Shown: one piece after another, positions 8,978 to 20,512 of the stretch
Numbering within the stretch: position 1 is the stretch's first letter
How the letters are laid out: every line of letters begins with the position of its first letter
From: Boswellia sacra
Lineage: Eukaryota > Streptophyta > Magnoliopsida > Sapindales > Burseraceae
Length of the DNA: 64,000 nt
Assembly (NCBI GenBank): GCA_013180625.2
Contig: SNVD02006194.1
Coordinates: 181,240 to 245,239 of the forward strand
Direction of reading: 5' to 3'
Program-made: the position numbers and the translations under genes
The notes under the pieces: generated by a model
Databases searched by the model: none
The model's input: only the letters and a program-made list of their open reading frames with translations
Told to the model about the DNA's origin: nothing

Positions 8978-10392
8978 TGATAGGTGTCTATTTATGTATC
9001 ATTTTCATATCAATTCGTCCATGTTTCTTTGCTATATTCCTTGGTATTTTTATGTTTTTGTGTGGTTTTGATGTTTGTAGGAGTTTTGGAGCAACTTGCA
9101 CAAAAATGGAGTAAAACCCTTCATTTTCACCTCTGCTAGTCAACCATCTTCTCGGATTTAATTGTATTGATATACAATGAACCGGATAACATATTATATA
9201 CCGTTGGAAAGCTCTCGAAGTCTATTTTCTAGAGAAATTTACGGTTCATAAACCATTCAGTGTACCGAAAGTTATAATCAAAACAGTGTGAGAAGTGTAG
9301 AAATGTAATTCCATAAATCACTGTAGCATGTATAATACGGGACACTGTAGCATGTTACTGTAGCATAGTATATAAACACATTTTAGGGTTTTGTTTGAAT
9401 AACTGGAAGAGGGGAGAACGTGATAGAGACTGCAACCCTGGATTTCTTTCATTTCTTGGAGTTCTTGAGGAAGAAAGAAAGCTTGGAAAGAGGAAGAACT
9501 ACAATTCAAAGAGATTTACATCAAAATTGCTAAGTTTTTCCCTTCCCTTTCATTTTCTGGAATGTCTCCATGTTGTATCGTATTTAACCACGTTTTTAAA
9601 CATATGTAACTGAATCTGAATTGGTTGAGGGTGATTTCAAAGTCCTTGATATGGTTTTTGTGAGTTGATTGTGCAAGAAGTTATTATCCAATTCTCTAAT
9701 TGAAGTTGCTTGTATTTTTCCATATCAAATGCTTATAATTGCTTGCTGATTGTATTTGGAATGGCCAACTGAATATAATCTGGTTGTTGTCTATTGCTAG
9801 AGTAGAAATCTTGATCTGTAATTGTCTTAAAATTCTAATCCTTAGTAGCAAAATTGTGATCAGAGATTACAATTGGAGAACACAACCTAAGTTAAATAAT
9901 CCGAGCTTGTGTGTTTATTGCTTAGATCAACCTATCTTTCTTATCGTAATGCATCTATTGAATTAAATTTAGAGAGCTTGTTCTAGGTTGTTTAATGGAT
10001 AGAGATTAAATAAAGAGCCTGTTTTATTTAACAACAAAGTAAGGAAAGATTGGGATAACAGAGCTTGTTGTTATCTACGGTTGATAATTTCAATGGTGTA
10101 ATTGGATGACAATTCTATGATTAATTCGCAAATCCATATCTTGTGGCAGAGAATGATCCTTTAACCAGATTTCCGTCAGTGATTAATTCTCACTTCAATT
10201 AAGTTAGCATTGTGTTATTCTTTACTTGCGTTAATATTTCATCTAGTTAATCAATCAATAAAAACCCCCCGTTTATTCTGTTTTTGCTGTAAAATAACAA
10301 ATTCAATTAGAATCAATCCTCGTGGGAACGATATCTTACTTATCACTTTATTACTTGTGCGACTAGTATACTTGCTAGTTTCGAACGCATCA
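8978..10392 (+). repeat. 3' LTR of the old gypsy element
   Basis: A 1415-bp sequence from TGATAGGTG to CGCATCA. It has a TATA box at 9369, and its end region (CCTCGTGGGAACGATAT... ACTAGTATACTTGC...) has the same layout as the end of the LTRs at 40012 (CCTCGTGGATCGACCCC...), although the sequences differ. No tRNA primer site follows, so it is the 3' copy. Confidence 0.78.
9369..9376 (+). promoter_or_regulatory. TATA box of the old LTR, with CTGTAGCAT repeats upstream
   Basis: TATATAAA. Immediately upstream are three copies of CTGTAGCAT (9321-9366), a candidate U3 enhancer motif. Confidence 0.55.
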
Positions 10393-10477
10393 GGTATATT
10401 GCTAAAACTTAAGTTCGAACCCTTGATTAACTTGTGGTTGTGCACAAACAGGACTAGACTTACTTAATTGGTTGCTT

Positions 10478-10759
10478 TTACTTGCTGAGCGAAATAAAAA
10501 TTGATGAGGAACTCCGCCTCTTCCATAATGGATCAGATCGTGAACTTCTTTTTCTTTGCATGTCCCTATCTTCAACTGTGACGATTAGTGGTGTATATGA
10601 CTGTTGGTCCTCCAAACTATGGTGTATGAAAAAATAAACATCTTTGTTAGTCTCAATAGAGATTGGCAATGGCGGGGGACCCTTGGAAGAGAATTGAACG
10701 ACTAAACTTATGTTTTTTTTACTCAGATCCCAACCCATTTCTGTAGTTAAACATCCCAC
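10478..10759 (-). pseudogene. Unidentified ORF remnant
   Basis: An open minus-strand frame of 93 codons containing PPPLPISIETNKDVYFFI. The short block resembles the N-terminal region of some plant Mutator-type transposases, but there is too little for a firm call. No start context, introns or neighbours support expression. It may be chance. Confidence 0.25.
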
Positions 10760-10974
10760 ACCTAGGAATTATCAAGGGCTCAAACCTCCCCTCCATGTAC
10801 ACATAACCACCATTATGTTGCATCTTCTAAGAACCATTATATAAGATCAAAATGTGCAAAATTTGTATCATGCATGTAATAAACATGTCAAAAAAAATCT
10901 CCCAATATAGAATTCATGGAAAACATGCATACAAGTCAAAGAAATAACAAATCTGCTCATATGCTTGATAAGGC

Positions 10975-11760
10975 TTAACAAGAAATGTCAAGCAATCCGA
11001 CACCCAATGAAACTCGACACCGGGTAAACATTTCCTCCACATGTGATAACGTGTGTCTAATACAATCGACACTTGACAATAGATAGTCGATGTCGAGTCT
11101 CGACCATACTAAAGTTTCCAACAGTTGATACACCGTCATCATTTTTTGTCGGATGTGAGAGCTCGACGCTAGACAAAATCTGTCAAGCATTGTCGAGCAA
11201 CCTCATCGGACAGAATCTGACAATATCTATCTTGTGTCAAACACATCGCTCGACACTAGACAATCGCGAGGATAGTGTCGAGTCGTCGTCTGCCTAAGCT
11301 AACTATCCAATTCTTCATTGCAAATCTAGCTTTTTGCCACCTACAGTACTAAGAACACTTCACCTAAGCTAGGTTCACCCTTTTCTAAGCTAATATATAT
11401 TTTTTTCTTTACAAAAAATGGTTCAACAACACAAAATGTATGAATTAAATCAAGAAAAAATTAGTTAGAAGAGATTTCTTACCTTTTGTAGCTCAGATCT
11501 TCAAGATTGTTGAGACAAATGATGGAGACAGTGAGATTTTGCAATCGTTTAAGCAAGATAGAGATGTGTACAAGTGTTTTACACAAAGTGGGATAACAAC
11601 CGAAGTAGAGAAGAAAAAACAAAAACTTACATGACTCGTTGCCTTATTTAAAGGAAATGGGTATTTAGGTAATTTCATAGTTAAAAAGGTCATAGCATGC
11701 AAATATTATAAGAGTGGATCATTTTTCTACGGGATCCCTAAATGTTGGTCATTTTTTTAT
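10975..11760. repeat. Partial copy of the small Mutator-like element seen at 24408
   Basis: It shares with 24408-25408 a core of repeated CGACACT / TGTCGAG motifs (10999-11285), the block TTTTCTAAGCTAATAT, and a right-hand end containing GCCTTATTTAAAGGAAATGGG, then AATTTCATAGTTAAAAAGGTC and GTGGATCATTTTTC. The left terminal repeat was not found, so this copy appears truncated; both limits are approximate. Confidence 0.6.
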
Positions 11761-12068
11761 TTTATTATTTTATTCTTTCACAATCGGAATGACTATAGTA
11801 CCCCTAGAAATTCTATTTTGTTTTAACATCTGTCAACTTTTTGGATCTTAGTGTTACCATCCGAACTGTAGGGACGTCAGTATCATTTAGCATATTTCTA
11901 ACCGGGGTGGTGTTTTTTCCCAGTGGATCAGGGATAAAAATCATTGGCCATTCCTTTTTTTTTTTTTTTTGCTCTTGTTACGTGGAATACCATTGTATAG
12001 TTTTTTATCTACAAATACATTATCTAATAATTAGTGATTTTTATGAAAAACTTCAACTCAAAGTAAAC

Positions 12069-12104
<36 letters not shown>

Positions 12105-12443
12105 AAAGATTTTGTCCTGAAATAAACATAATTGCCAATAAATGAATCAACTATATGTAATAAGAACAACAGTTACAACAAATTAAAAGAGTTCACCAAC
12201 AAACATAATAGTGCTTGACATAGTTCCTTCACCCTAAATTCTCTTAAATAATAAAAAAAAAAAATCAAAACTCAATAAATTTCAAGTTTTGACAATATCC
12301 AAGCTTTTGGATTTGTTACATTTCTGGCCTGATAACGTTACTATTAAACCAGTAATAATTGGCATGATTTTAATCAATCCAATAACTATTATTGTAATGC
12401 TAGTGGAATCGAACCAGAAACGTGGTATTCCTCCAAAGTCTTA
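11761..12443. other. AT-rich DNA, downstream flank of the proline-rich protein gene
   Basis: No gene is supported. A (TA)n run occurs at about 12072-12100. The segment near 12440 is the 3' flank of the minus-strand gene that follows; no clear poly(A) signal was chosen. Confidence 0.4.
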
Positions 12444-13235
12444 CTATGGAATGGATGGAGATGGAGGCCCTGTGATATTAGGGAACCCTGGTACTTTAGG
12501 GAATAGGTGCTTTAAATGTTTAGGGAATGGCATAAAATATGGTGGCAATGTACCATGTGGTGAGTTTGATATTGGAGGCAATTGTGGAATTACTGGTGTT
12601 GGAGAGGTCTTTCTATGTGGCGATGGTGGCACTGCATGTTTTGGTAGTGTTGGTGGTGCCATGGGAGCCGAAGAAGTGCTTTTATAGGGTGATTTGGGCA
12701 CGGATTGTTCTGCTGGTGGTGGTACTACAGCAGGTGGTGAAGAAGTGCTTTTATGGGGTGATTGAGGCTTTGAGTGTTTTGGTGTTTTCGAGCTTGGAGG
12801 CAATGTGGGTGGTGAAGAGGAGCTTTGATGGGATGTTTCTGGTGTTGATATTGGAGGCAATGTTGGTGGTACAACAGGTGCTGAAGAAGTGCTGTCACGG
12901 GGCGATTCTGCAGCAGTTGGTGAAGTGTGTTTGTGTTTATGTGGCTTTGGTGGCAATGCCGGTGCTGTTACAGTCGTGCTAGGAGGTGACTCCGTTGGTG
13001 AGGGAATTGGTGAAGCTAATTGAGGAGGCGCCACTTGTGGTGGTGAAGTTAAGCTTGGTGGCAAAGGAGGCAACTTCGGCTTAGGCAAAGGAGGAATATT
13101 GCTCGAGAAAAGTGGTTTCAAGAATTGAACCTTCCTAACTCCCAAAAAGCTTCGAGCTCCCAAGGCCAAATTGATGCTTGAAAATGGCAAAATGATGAAG
13201 AAAATTAAGATTTGATAATGCCAATAAGAAGCCAT
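12444..13235 (-). CDS. Secreted proline-rich (cell-wall type) protein
   Basis: 263 codons starting at the ATG at 13235 (an upstream in-frame GTG is not a plausible plant start). The N-terminus is a clear signal peptide: a hydrophobic stretch ILIFFIILPFSSINLALG, ending near residue 27. The rest is rich in Pro, Ser, Thr and Lys, with imperfect repeats such as SPHKSTSSPP and SPYKSTSSAP, many PPTLPP-type blocks, and a C-terminal FPKVPGFPNITGPPSP. This composition is typical of extracellular proline-rich or arabinogalactan-like wall proteins, whose Pro residues are often hydroxylated and glycosylated. A TATA-like box lies about 75 bp upstream. A shorter relative with a similar leader lies at 19808-20072. 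Being intact, with a promoter signal, it is probably a real host gene. Open plus-strand frames over the same DNA are antisense artefacts. Confidence 0.82.
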   Translation of the reverse strand: MASYWHYQILIFFIILPFSSINLALGARSFLGVRKVQFLKPLFSSNIPPLPKPKLPPLPPSLTSPPQVAPPQLASPIPSPTESPPSTTVTAPALPPKPHKHKHTSPTAAESPRDSTSSAPVVPPTLPPISTPETSHQSSSSPPTLPPSSKTPKHSKPQSPHKSTSSPPAVVPPPAEQSVPKSPYKSTSSAPMAPPTLPKHAVPPSPHRKTSPTPVIPQLPPISNSPHGTLPPYFMPFPKHLKHLFPKVPGFPNITGPPSPSIP

Positions 13236-13309
13236 CACTAAACTCTGCGATTGATTGTAAGCAGCTTAGCTTTGCTGATTGTTGAAAGGATTGGAGCCAT
13301 ATGGCTCAT

Positions 13310-13317
13310 TATAAATA
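13310..13317 (-). promoter_or_regulatory. TATA box of the proline-rich protein gene
   Basis: TATTTATA on the minus strand, about 75 bp before the ATG at 13235. The distance suits a short 5' leader. Confidence 0.55.
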
Positions 13318-14456
13318 CACATGGAAGCAATTAATATTGGAGGGTGTTCTAAATGTACCCACTTAATCATTAGCTTTAAATGGTGTGCATATATGGTTGT
13401 GGATTACTAAACAGCCCGTTTGGGTTTGGTGCTACCAAGGATGAATTAATGAATGAATTTTATGAAAGAGCTTTGGGATCCCTTATATTATGATCCTTTG
13501 GATTATTATTTTAGTGTTACCTTTAGTAGAAAAGATAAAGTTGGCATTGTTCAAAGATGAAGAATGTTTGTTGATTTAAAAAAAGTATTGGAAATATTTT
13601 CCCGATGCATTTGGTGCGTAAGATTTTGCTCTTTCATAGATGTATAGGTCTTGTAGGGGGAATATGATTAATTATCCATTCAAGATTGTCTATATAACAT
13701 TAAACGAAAATATAAGAATATATAAAATTCTTATAAAAAATTTCTTAAGTATTTAGTGAGTGATATGCACTAATATTCATGTATTATTTGATTAGATTTT
13801 CTTTAAATTAAGTTTAATAAGTTTAGATTTCAAACATTAGATACAAGAATTGGGTCGTCCTAAAGTGCAGCGGCTGCACTTGAAAAAAAGTTGTAAATCT
13901 ATAAAAACTTTGTAAAAGCATCAAAAAAAGAAAAATTTGCAAAATTTACAGCTTTTTTTTTAAATAAAAAAACGTTTGCATCCGTGCGGCCGCTGTACTC
14001 TGTAGCCAAATCGGCAAGATTTTGATCTTAAAATGGAGTTTTCAATCGTTTGTCATATCAAAGAAATTTAATGATCTTGATAGAGGTCTATAATGATTTT
14101 TTTTATAATTAATCGATCAATCAACACCAAATCTAAATAATGACCTAAATCCGACCTATCCACATCCCAAATACGCCTTAAAAAGATTTCAATTATAAAC
14201 GTAATTTAAAGGGTTCGACCATGAATGCACCATTTGAGAGTTGAGGTGCAAGAAGAATAGCGAAGCTACTTCAAACGACTCATTAAATTGCCATCCATCC
14301 AGGTAGGCTATTCATTCCTCACCTGACAGCAATAATGCCGACAAGACTTTGCTCTGCTAAGAGTGATACTATTTAGTCCCCTGCTTGCTCAATCAAAAAG
14401 GTCCCCATTCTCATTTAAAAGGGGTAAAATTGTAATATTAACTATATTGCACCCTG
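13318..14456. other. Upstream intergenic DNA; possible small MITE at 13865-14005
   Basis: No gene is supported. GTGCAGCGGCTGCAC (13866) and, inverted, GTGCGGCCGCTGTAC (13983) bracket about 150 bp of A- and T-rich sequence. This could be a small inverted-repeat element, but no target duplication was identified. Confidence 0.3.
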
Positions 14457-15952
14457 AACTAAGGCCTAATTCGGTTCAAGAGTCCAGGTTTAAAAAATAC
14501 ATTTTTTGCCCTCGAGGTTTGTCCGATAATGAAAATTGTAACAGAAGTTAAGTAGACAAGGGTAATTCGATAATCTTGCTTTTATTACTTTTGACATAAT
14601 CAATAGACTACTTAATTTAAACAAAACAACCTATAATTCTGACTAAACCAAATAGACTAATAAATGTTGATTAAAAATTCAATTACATATTTAATAAAAA
14701 AAAACAGAATAACCATCTTGCAAGTCCCGGCATGTGCCCAGTCATAGCACCACCACCATCACAATTCCCAAACCACCATGACCCCTTCACAACATCACCA
14801 CCGTCACAAGCCACCATCACCCCCTTCATAGCGCCACCACCACATCGAAAAAAATCACACTAGCAAAACACCAACACACAAATTAAACAATAATTATAAT
14901 TTAAAAAAAAAAATTCTTCGCCTCCATCTCCACCACCACCACAAGCCACTATAACCCTCAAACCATTGCAACCACACGTCAAAAAAAAAAAAAAAAAAAC
15001 CACTACCGAAGCACATACACATCCAAACTAAACAATAATTACAATTCAATTAAAAAATTCTTCGGCAAACAAAAATTATAGAAGATTATGTGTTGCCCAC
15101 CTCCTATTTCACAAAACAATGAATGAAGATCATAAAACCAAAGCTATTTTTCATCATATGATGCACATTACAGTTACCAAAAAAAAAAAAAAAAGAACTT
15201 GGCACCTTAAAATATGCACTGAATTTTTGCAAGCTTCTAACATTTTATCTTCAGCGTCCATCTCTATCTCCACCACCACCATAACCCGTCAACCACTACA
15301 ACCACACATCGAGAAAAACCCACAACAACACCACCCATACACCAAATTCAACAACAATCATAATTTAAATAAAACAAAAAATCAAATTTTTTGGCCTCAA
15401 CAACTCAAGTGGTGAATGGCCGATCTCTGGTGATGAATGACCGATGAGGAACCATAGATTTTGATGTGCGACTGCCAGTGAGAGTTTTAGGAGGGGTGGT
15501 GATGGCGGACTCGCAGCGACGGAGGATGGTGGAATCGGTTTGAATTTTGTCGGTTTTGAAGGGTTTCTGGTAGGTTTTTAGACTTGTTGATGAAGGAAAA
15601 ATTGTAAGGGAGGTCTTGATCTATGGGCTGCTAGTGGGGGTGAAATGCTACTCGCCGATAACCGGTGGAGAAATGAAAGGGAAGAAGAAACGGCTTTAGA
15701 GAGAGAGAGGGTAGAGAGAGAAGTTTTTGCTTTTATAAATGTAATTTATTATAATAAATATTTTAATTAATAATTTAATTAAATAAGAATTATAAGTGAG
15801 GGTATTGAAGTCATTACACTCAAATTTTAATAGAAGGTTAAGATTATATCCCTCACCCTCACTCTGTTACAATTTTTGTTAATGGACAAACCTCAAGGGG
15901 CAGAAAAGCTATTTTTCATACCTGGACTCCTGAATCAAGGTAGGCCTTAGTT
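14457..15952. mobile_element. TIR element with about 100-bp terminal inverted repeats
   Basis: The left end (AACTAAGGCCTAATTCGGTT..., with AGAGTCCAGGT, TGAGG/CGAGGTTTGTCC and AATTGTAACAGA) is matched inverted at the right end (15840-15952, ending AGGCCTTAGTT). The inverted repeat runs about 100 bp with substitutions. Inside are two or three diverged copies of a CACCACCACCACAAGCCAC-rich segment and a GA-rich stretch. No transposase is visible. Long TIRs suggest a nonautonomous Mutator-like element, but I could not find matching target duplications, so the exact ends are uncertain. Confidence 0.6.
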
Positions 15953-18900
15953 CGAAGCACAAATATTATTCTCCCATTAATAAAGTTTAAAAGTGGGTAT
16001 ATTACACTTTAATATGTTGTCGTAAATTTAACGTTCATCATCCAAGAGTATGAAGATACTATCATGAATGAAATATGACAATGAGGTGAATCAAGTGGAT
16101 TACAGGTTAGGGAGAGAGGCTATGGGAAAGGAGGAGTTGGGGAATAGAAAGAGAGGAAATGGAAACGTACAAAGGTTAAATTTTCTTTGAGAAGTCAATT
16201 TTGGGGAAGGGTTTGGCTCGAACTAGAAGGAAAGGGGAGAATGATTAGGAGAGACTACAACATTGGCAAGATGAAGGTAAGAAAATGGTGTAGTTCGGGT
16301 AGAGTGTGAGTGAATAAATATGTTTTAGTTTAAGAAAGGAAGATGACGTGCAGAAGTAATGCTATACTTACAAACTTTGTATATAATTTATTTTTTATAA
16401 TGTGGTATTACTAATTTAATCACACATTATTTTTTATCATAAATTAACCTCCATATTCAAAATTTTAATCACTTTATGCCATATTAATTATATATAAAGT
16501 TAATAAAACTAGTATATTCTAGTCAATAAGTATAGGAGAAAGAGTTTGTAATTTATATTACAAATTTACCCTTGCTGAAATGAAAAAATGATGTCCATCT
16601 GAGTTTAATTATCCATTTGAGTTCGATATAAAGAAGGCTTCAAATTTCTAGATATTGAACAAAAATGTGGGCTTCATTTGGACTAAACTAGAAAGTGCAC
16701 TTCAGCCCGAAGTTCCAAGTTTCTCTATATTGGACCACGTAATGGGCTCTATTTGGACGAGAACTAATAACTGTATTCGAGCCCAACGAAGCCCAACGAA
16801 GCCTGTTCCAAATTTTATTTTCTTATTTTTTTAATCAAGTATATATTATTACAAGTAATACAATAAACAAAAAATATTGCTAAATCTTTTGTTGACCATA
16901 AGTATTAACCAATTTCAAATATCATATTTCTATAAAATTGATATAAATGTCTTACTACTACCGAAGTAATGCTTAGTTAAACAAATCAACTATTATTATG
17001 TACAAGATTTTGGCCTAATAATACGTCAAATTAATATGTTGTTTCAGAAGTGGAATTTGCACATGCAAAATATTAAAAATTTTCCAAGCTTGCCTAGAAA
17101 TTGAATTTTACTAATTGATCTATTCTCATATGTTACACCCTATAATTAGATAATTTCTAAACTAGATTTTTCTTCCAACTTAATTATTTTCGTAATTTTA
17201 ATACCACTTAGTTGAAAAAATTAAATTAATACGGCCACTTTCTAAATAGATTTTAAACTCCTATTCTTTTTAATACAATTTAAGTAAAATTTTACACTTG
17301 ACATGGATAATAATTGCTTTACATTCAATCATGTCTTTTAGTTTAGCAGATTTATTTTTGTGTTTGATGAGAATGTTTTTTCAACCTAAAATCCGTCTAT
17401 TTAATCAACTTAATTAAGGAATTAATCCATGATTTATAAACTAGTCCTTATGATCATCTTCTTATATGAGATGTGATTAAAAAAGAAGAAGAAGAAGAAG
17501 AAGAAGTGATAACACAATGATTTCTTTAAATATTAAATTTTGTGCTTCATTCACCTTATATGAAATCTATGTTACCCTACCGTGGACATCAGAAAACTAG
17601 GTAGTTAAGTCAGGTACATATATAATTTTTCATTAAGAGAACAGGAAATTATGAATTACATCATCTCCTTAATTTAATTTTCACAGGATCTTTCAAAGAT
17701 CTTCTATAATGTGAATTAATTTTGTTATTTAAGTGTCATTAAAATTTATTGTATTACCTCTCTTCTTTAATATAATTTTATTAACCATCAATCAATCCAT
17801 TTTTTAGATTCCGTAGATGAAAATTAGATTAACAGATAATTTTTTGTCTAGAAATATATATAGATATATATATATACACACACACACTTTTTTTTCTTTT
17901 CTTATAACTATATTCATAACAGCTGTAGACGACTTTTGTTTATTAAAGAACCATACGTTTGAATTATACACAGCAATTGTTAAAGAATGTCGATTGTGAC
18001 ATATCTTATGATTGTTGATAATGTCAGATATATATATATATAAGTATATCTCAAATATATTAAATAAATTGAAAAATAAAAAAGATTGAAAAAAAAATGT
18101 ATCCACGTGCTATGGGTGGAACCCACCAAAACTGGCTTATATAAAAATCAAGAAATTAATATTTTGCTCTATTCGTCCACCTAAATGCAAAAGCATACTA
18201 TTAATTAACATTATATTATATAATATTCAAAAGCCCATCAGATTTTTTTTTTTTTTATAGTAGAAGGTTCCAAAAAGAAAAGTATTTCTCCATAACTTAA
18301 ATCTAAAAGTATTATAGATTTATTATACAGAAGAAATTTAAATTTTAGGGCGAGTTAATGATGAATAGACATAGACTAGTTGCAGTATATTTTATTAAAA
18401 TCATACTCCTTTATTCCAGACTAACGCATGCATAAGAGTGACACGTTTAAGTTACAACCATATTGGTTTACGTTATGAGTTGGGCAATTTGCACCCTTTT
18501 TTTAGTTAATAAATCTAAACCCTCCATGACCCTCATCAAAAATAAATCCTATAGATACTTCTTTTCCTGAATAAATCAATCATTTTAATATTCCGATCAC
18601 CCACCAAATGATACATCTCTCTTTTTCTAAAAAAAAAAAAAGACGTCTACGGCTCCTATCCTTAATAAAATTTTATAGCAGCTCATTGAGCAAGAAATGG
18701 ACTATAATGTCTTCTTTTAGTCAAGGCATAGAAAACAAGCCAAACACTAATATAACTTCCTATTAATAAAGGGAAGGTCAAAGATTTATTCTTTTAGTCA
18801 AAGCATCAAGCAGGCGTGGCGCATGTTGTGCTATTTAATTTTATACTCTTCCAAATTCAGTAATCACTAACCATAAGAAAAAAAGAAAAAAAAAGTTTTA

Positions 18901-19807
18901 AGTAACATCCTCCAAATCTTTTTGAGACAAGAAAATGAAATCGATTTCATAACGTAAATAATTTTTATCAAACCAATTCCAATTTATAAAATTGAAAAAA
19001 AATTATAAAAACCATTATTATGATTAAAAACAATATCTTTTTAGTGTTGTAATCTTGACAAGTATTTATTTGTTTCTGTATATATAAAAATTTTATTTGT
19101 TTTCATGAAATTTTTGTAGAATCAATTTTTTTTTTTTATTTAAAAGGCCAGATGTTGATTGGCAAATCTAGAATAGCTCATGATAAAAAAAAGTGTGTAT
19201 AAAGATGGGTGTAGAGGTGGGTCGAGAGAGTAAAAGATAGTTAATTAAGTTAAATAGGTTAATTTAAATTTATTTATTTATAAATTTATCCAAAGACAAT
19301 TTTGTAATAATTTTCTTTTTTAAAATAAGTAGGCGTGTTAATAAAAAAACAAAAGGGCACCAATAGCCCATCCTTATGTTGATTTCTTCCGACACTATCA
19401 TTAATGGTCTAAGATAATATTCAAGATAAAGAGTAAAACAACCCATTGTTAACTAATAAAAGTTAATAAATATGTATAGCACCCTCGTCAATACATTACT
19501 ATGCACTAATTAAGAAGTCTACCATTACAAATTACGGAAAGTGCGTACATTACTGCAAACATATAGATAGGCATCAATGCTCATATTTATATAACTTAAA
19601 ATCCCATCAAGCATACATTAGAATATCTGAACACAAAGTGCATACAAGCTATAGCCTCCAGCAATTGCATCGATCAGCTCCGTGCATGCCTGTTGACCTA
19701 GCTAGCTAGCTAGCTGCATCTTCAATTTATTCATAAAATTGCAAGCTGCATGCATCACTAATACTAGTTAATAGATATTTAGTTATATAACTCTAGATAT
19801 GAATGTT
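15953..19807. other. AT-rich intergenic DNA with microsatellites
   Basis: No gene is supported. It contains a (GAA)n run near 17485-17508, a TA/CA run near 17855-17888, a short TA run near 18030, and AGCTAGCTAGCTAGCT near 19700. The sequence at 16352-16560 (TAATGCTATACTTACAAACTTT...) resembles the start of another stretch near 25559, suggesting a diverged MITE family. Confidence 0.35.
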
Positions 19808-20072
19808 TCAAGGAGTGGTGGGAGGACCCAAAAATGGGAATGGTGGAAATGTGGAAGGGTCAATGGGCCCTGAGGGGAAAGTTGGAACTTGTGGCAGCCT
19901 ATACTCTGGATATGGTGTGTTTGGGAGAGGAGGAAAAAAGCTCAAGGCCGGGAACATTGGAGGGCAGATCAGGTGTCTGCAAAAGGCGACGAGCCCCTGG
20001 GGTTGCATTGATGCTTGAGAGTGATAGTGTGATGAGGAAAGCTAAAGTGATGAAATGAGTAGCAGTAGCCAT
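19808..20072 (-). pseudogene. Small secreted proline-rich protein gene with a frameshift
   Basis: The ATG at 20072 opens a frame with a signal peptide (MATATHFITLAFLITLSLSS...), then GARRLLQTPDLPSNVPG, and stops early after about 53 codons. From about residue 43 onward the neighbouring frame carries the expected Pro-rich tail (PPLPNTPYPEYRLPQVPTFP, ending PPTTP and a stop at 19808). The switch lies at a six-T run on the coding strand near 19938-19945. Total length would be about 87 residues. It shares the signal peptide plus GAR start with the intact gene at 12444, so the two are probably related. A TATA box is well placed upstream. It is either a recent pseudogene or a homopolymer sequencing error. 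Confidence 0.72.
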
Positions 20073-20174
20073 TTGGAAATGAGAATATCAATCACCATTT
20101 GGAACAAGATATATATGAAAAAAAGGAAGTTACAAGGTTTTGGGATGGAGAAATTAAGACTTGAGTCTTGGTCC

Positions 20175-20182
20175 TTTTATAG
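20175..20182 (-). promoter_or_regulatory. TATA box of the small proline-rich gene
   Basis: CTATAAAA on the minus strand, about 100 bp upstream of the ATG at 20072. Confidence 0.6.
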
Positions 20183-20196
20183 TATGTTAACAATGT

Positions 20197-20264
20197 TGTA
20201 TTTGGATCTAAGAGTACTTGTTGTCTTCGTTGTATTTGGATCTAAGAGTACTTGTTGTCTTCAT
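20197..20264. repeat. 34-bp tandem duplication in a promoter
   Basis: Two almost identical units of 34 bp beginning TGTATTTGGATCTAAGAGTA, directly upstream of the minus-strand TATA box at 20175. A recent duplication. Confidence 0.85.
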
Positions 20265-20512
20265 TTGTTAACTAGAAGAATAGCTCCTTTAACGGCGAAC
20301 CTTGCTCTTTCAATTCTTCTTTACACCGAAAAAATGTATATAATTAGTTTGTTTGGTTGAAGTAGTACTTTTTTGGAGAATTTATTACAAAGTGATGTAT
20401 TTAATTTGAATTTTGAAGTTCATCCATTATTTTGTATATCAAATCTTATGCGATGTTTGGCATAACATATAACTTTTATTCATATGGTAGTTTTAATTAA
20501 CCTATACCCTAA

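Larger units (their letters stand above)
3383..10392 (+). mobile_element. 3' part of an old Ty3-gypsy element carrying X and LOG
   Basis: This block contains, in order, ORF X, a spacer with a solo LTR inserted, the LOG ORF, a long 3' internal region, a polypurine tract and a 1415-bp LTR. The same X-spacer-LOG-3' internal order occurs in the gypsy elements at 40012-57479, so this is a relative of them, but its LTR sequence is different (starts TGATAGGTGTC, ends CGCATCA). Gag, pol and the 5' LTR are missing because a CACTA terminus abuts directly at 3382; they may lie beyond that CACTA element. The first bases after the LTR (GGTAT) would be the 3' target duplication. Confidence 0.75.

Noticed and set aside
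12539..12982. Long plus-strand ORFs over the proline-rich gene
   Set aside because: Gly- and Val-rich antisense frames created by the Pro-rich codons of the minus-strand gene.
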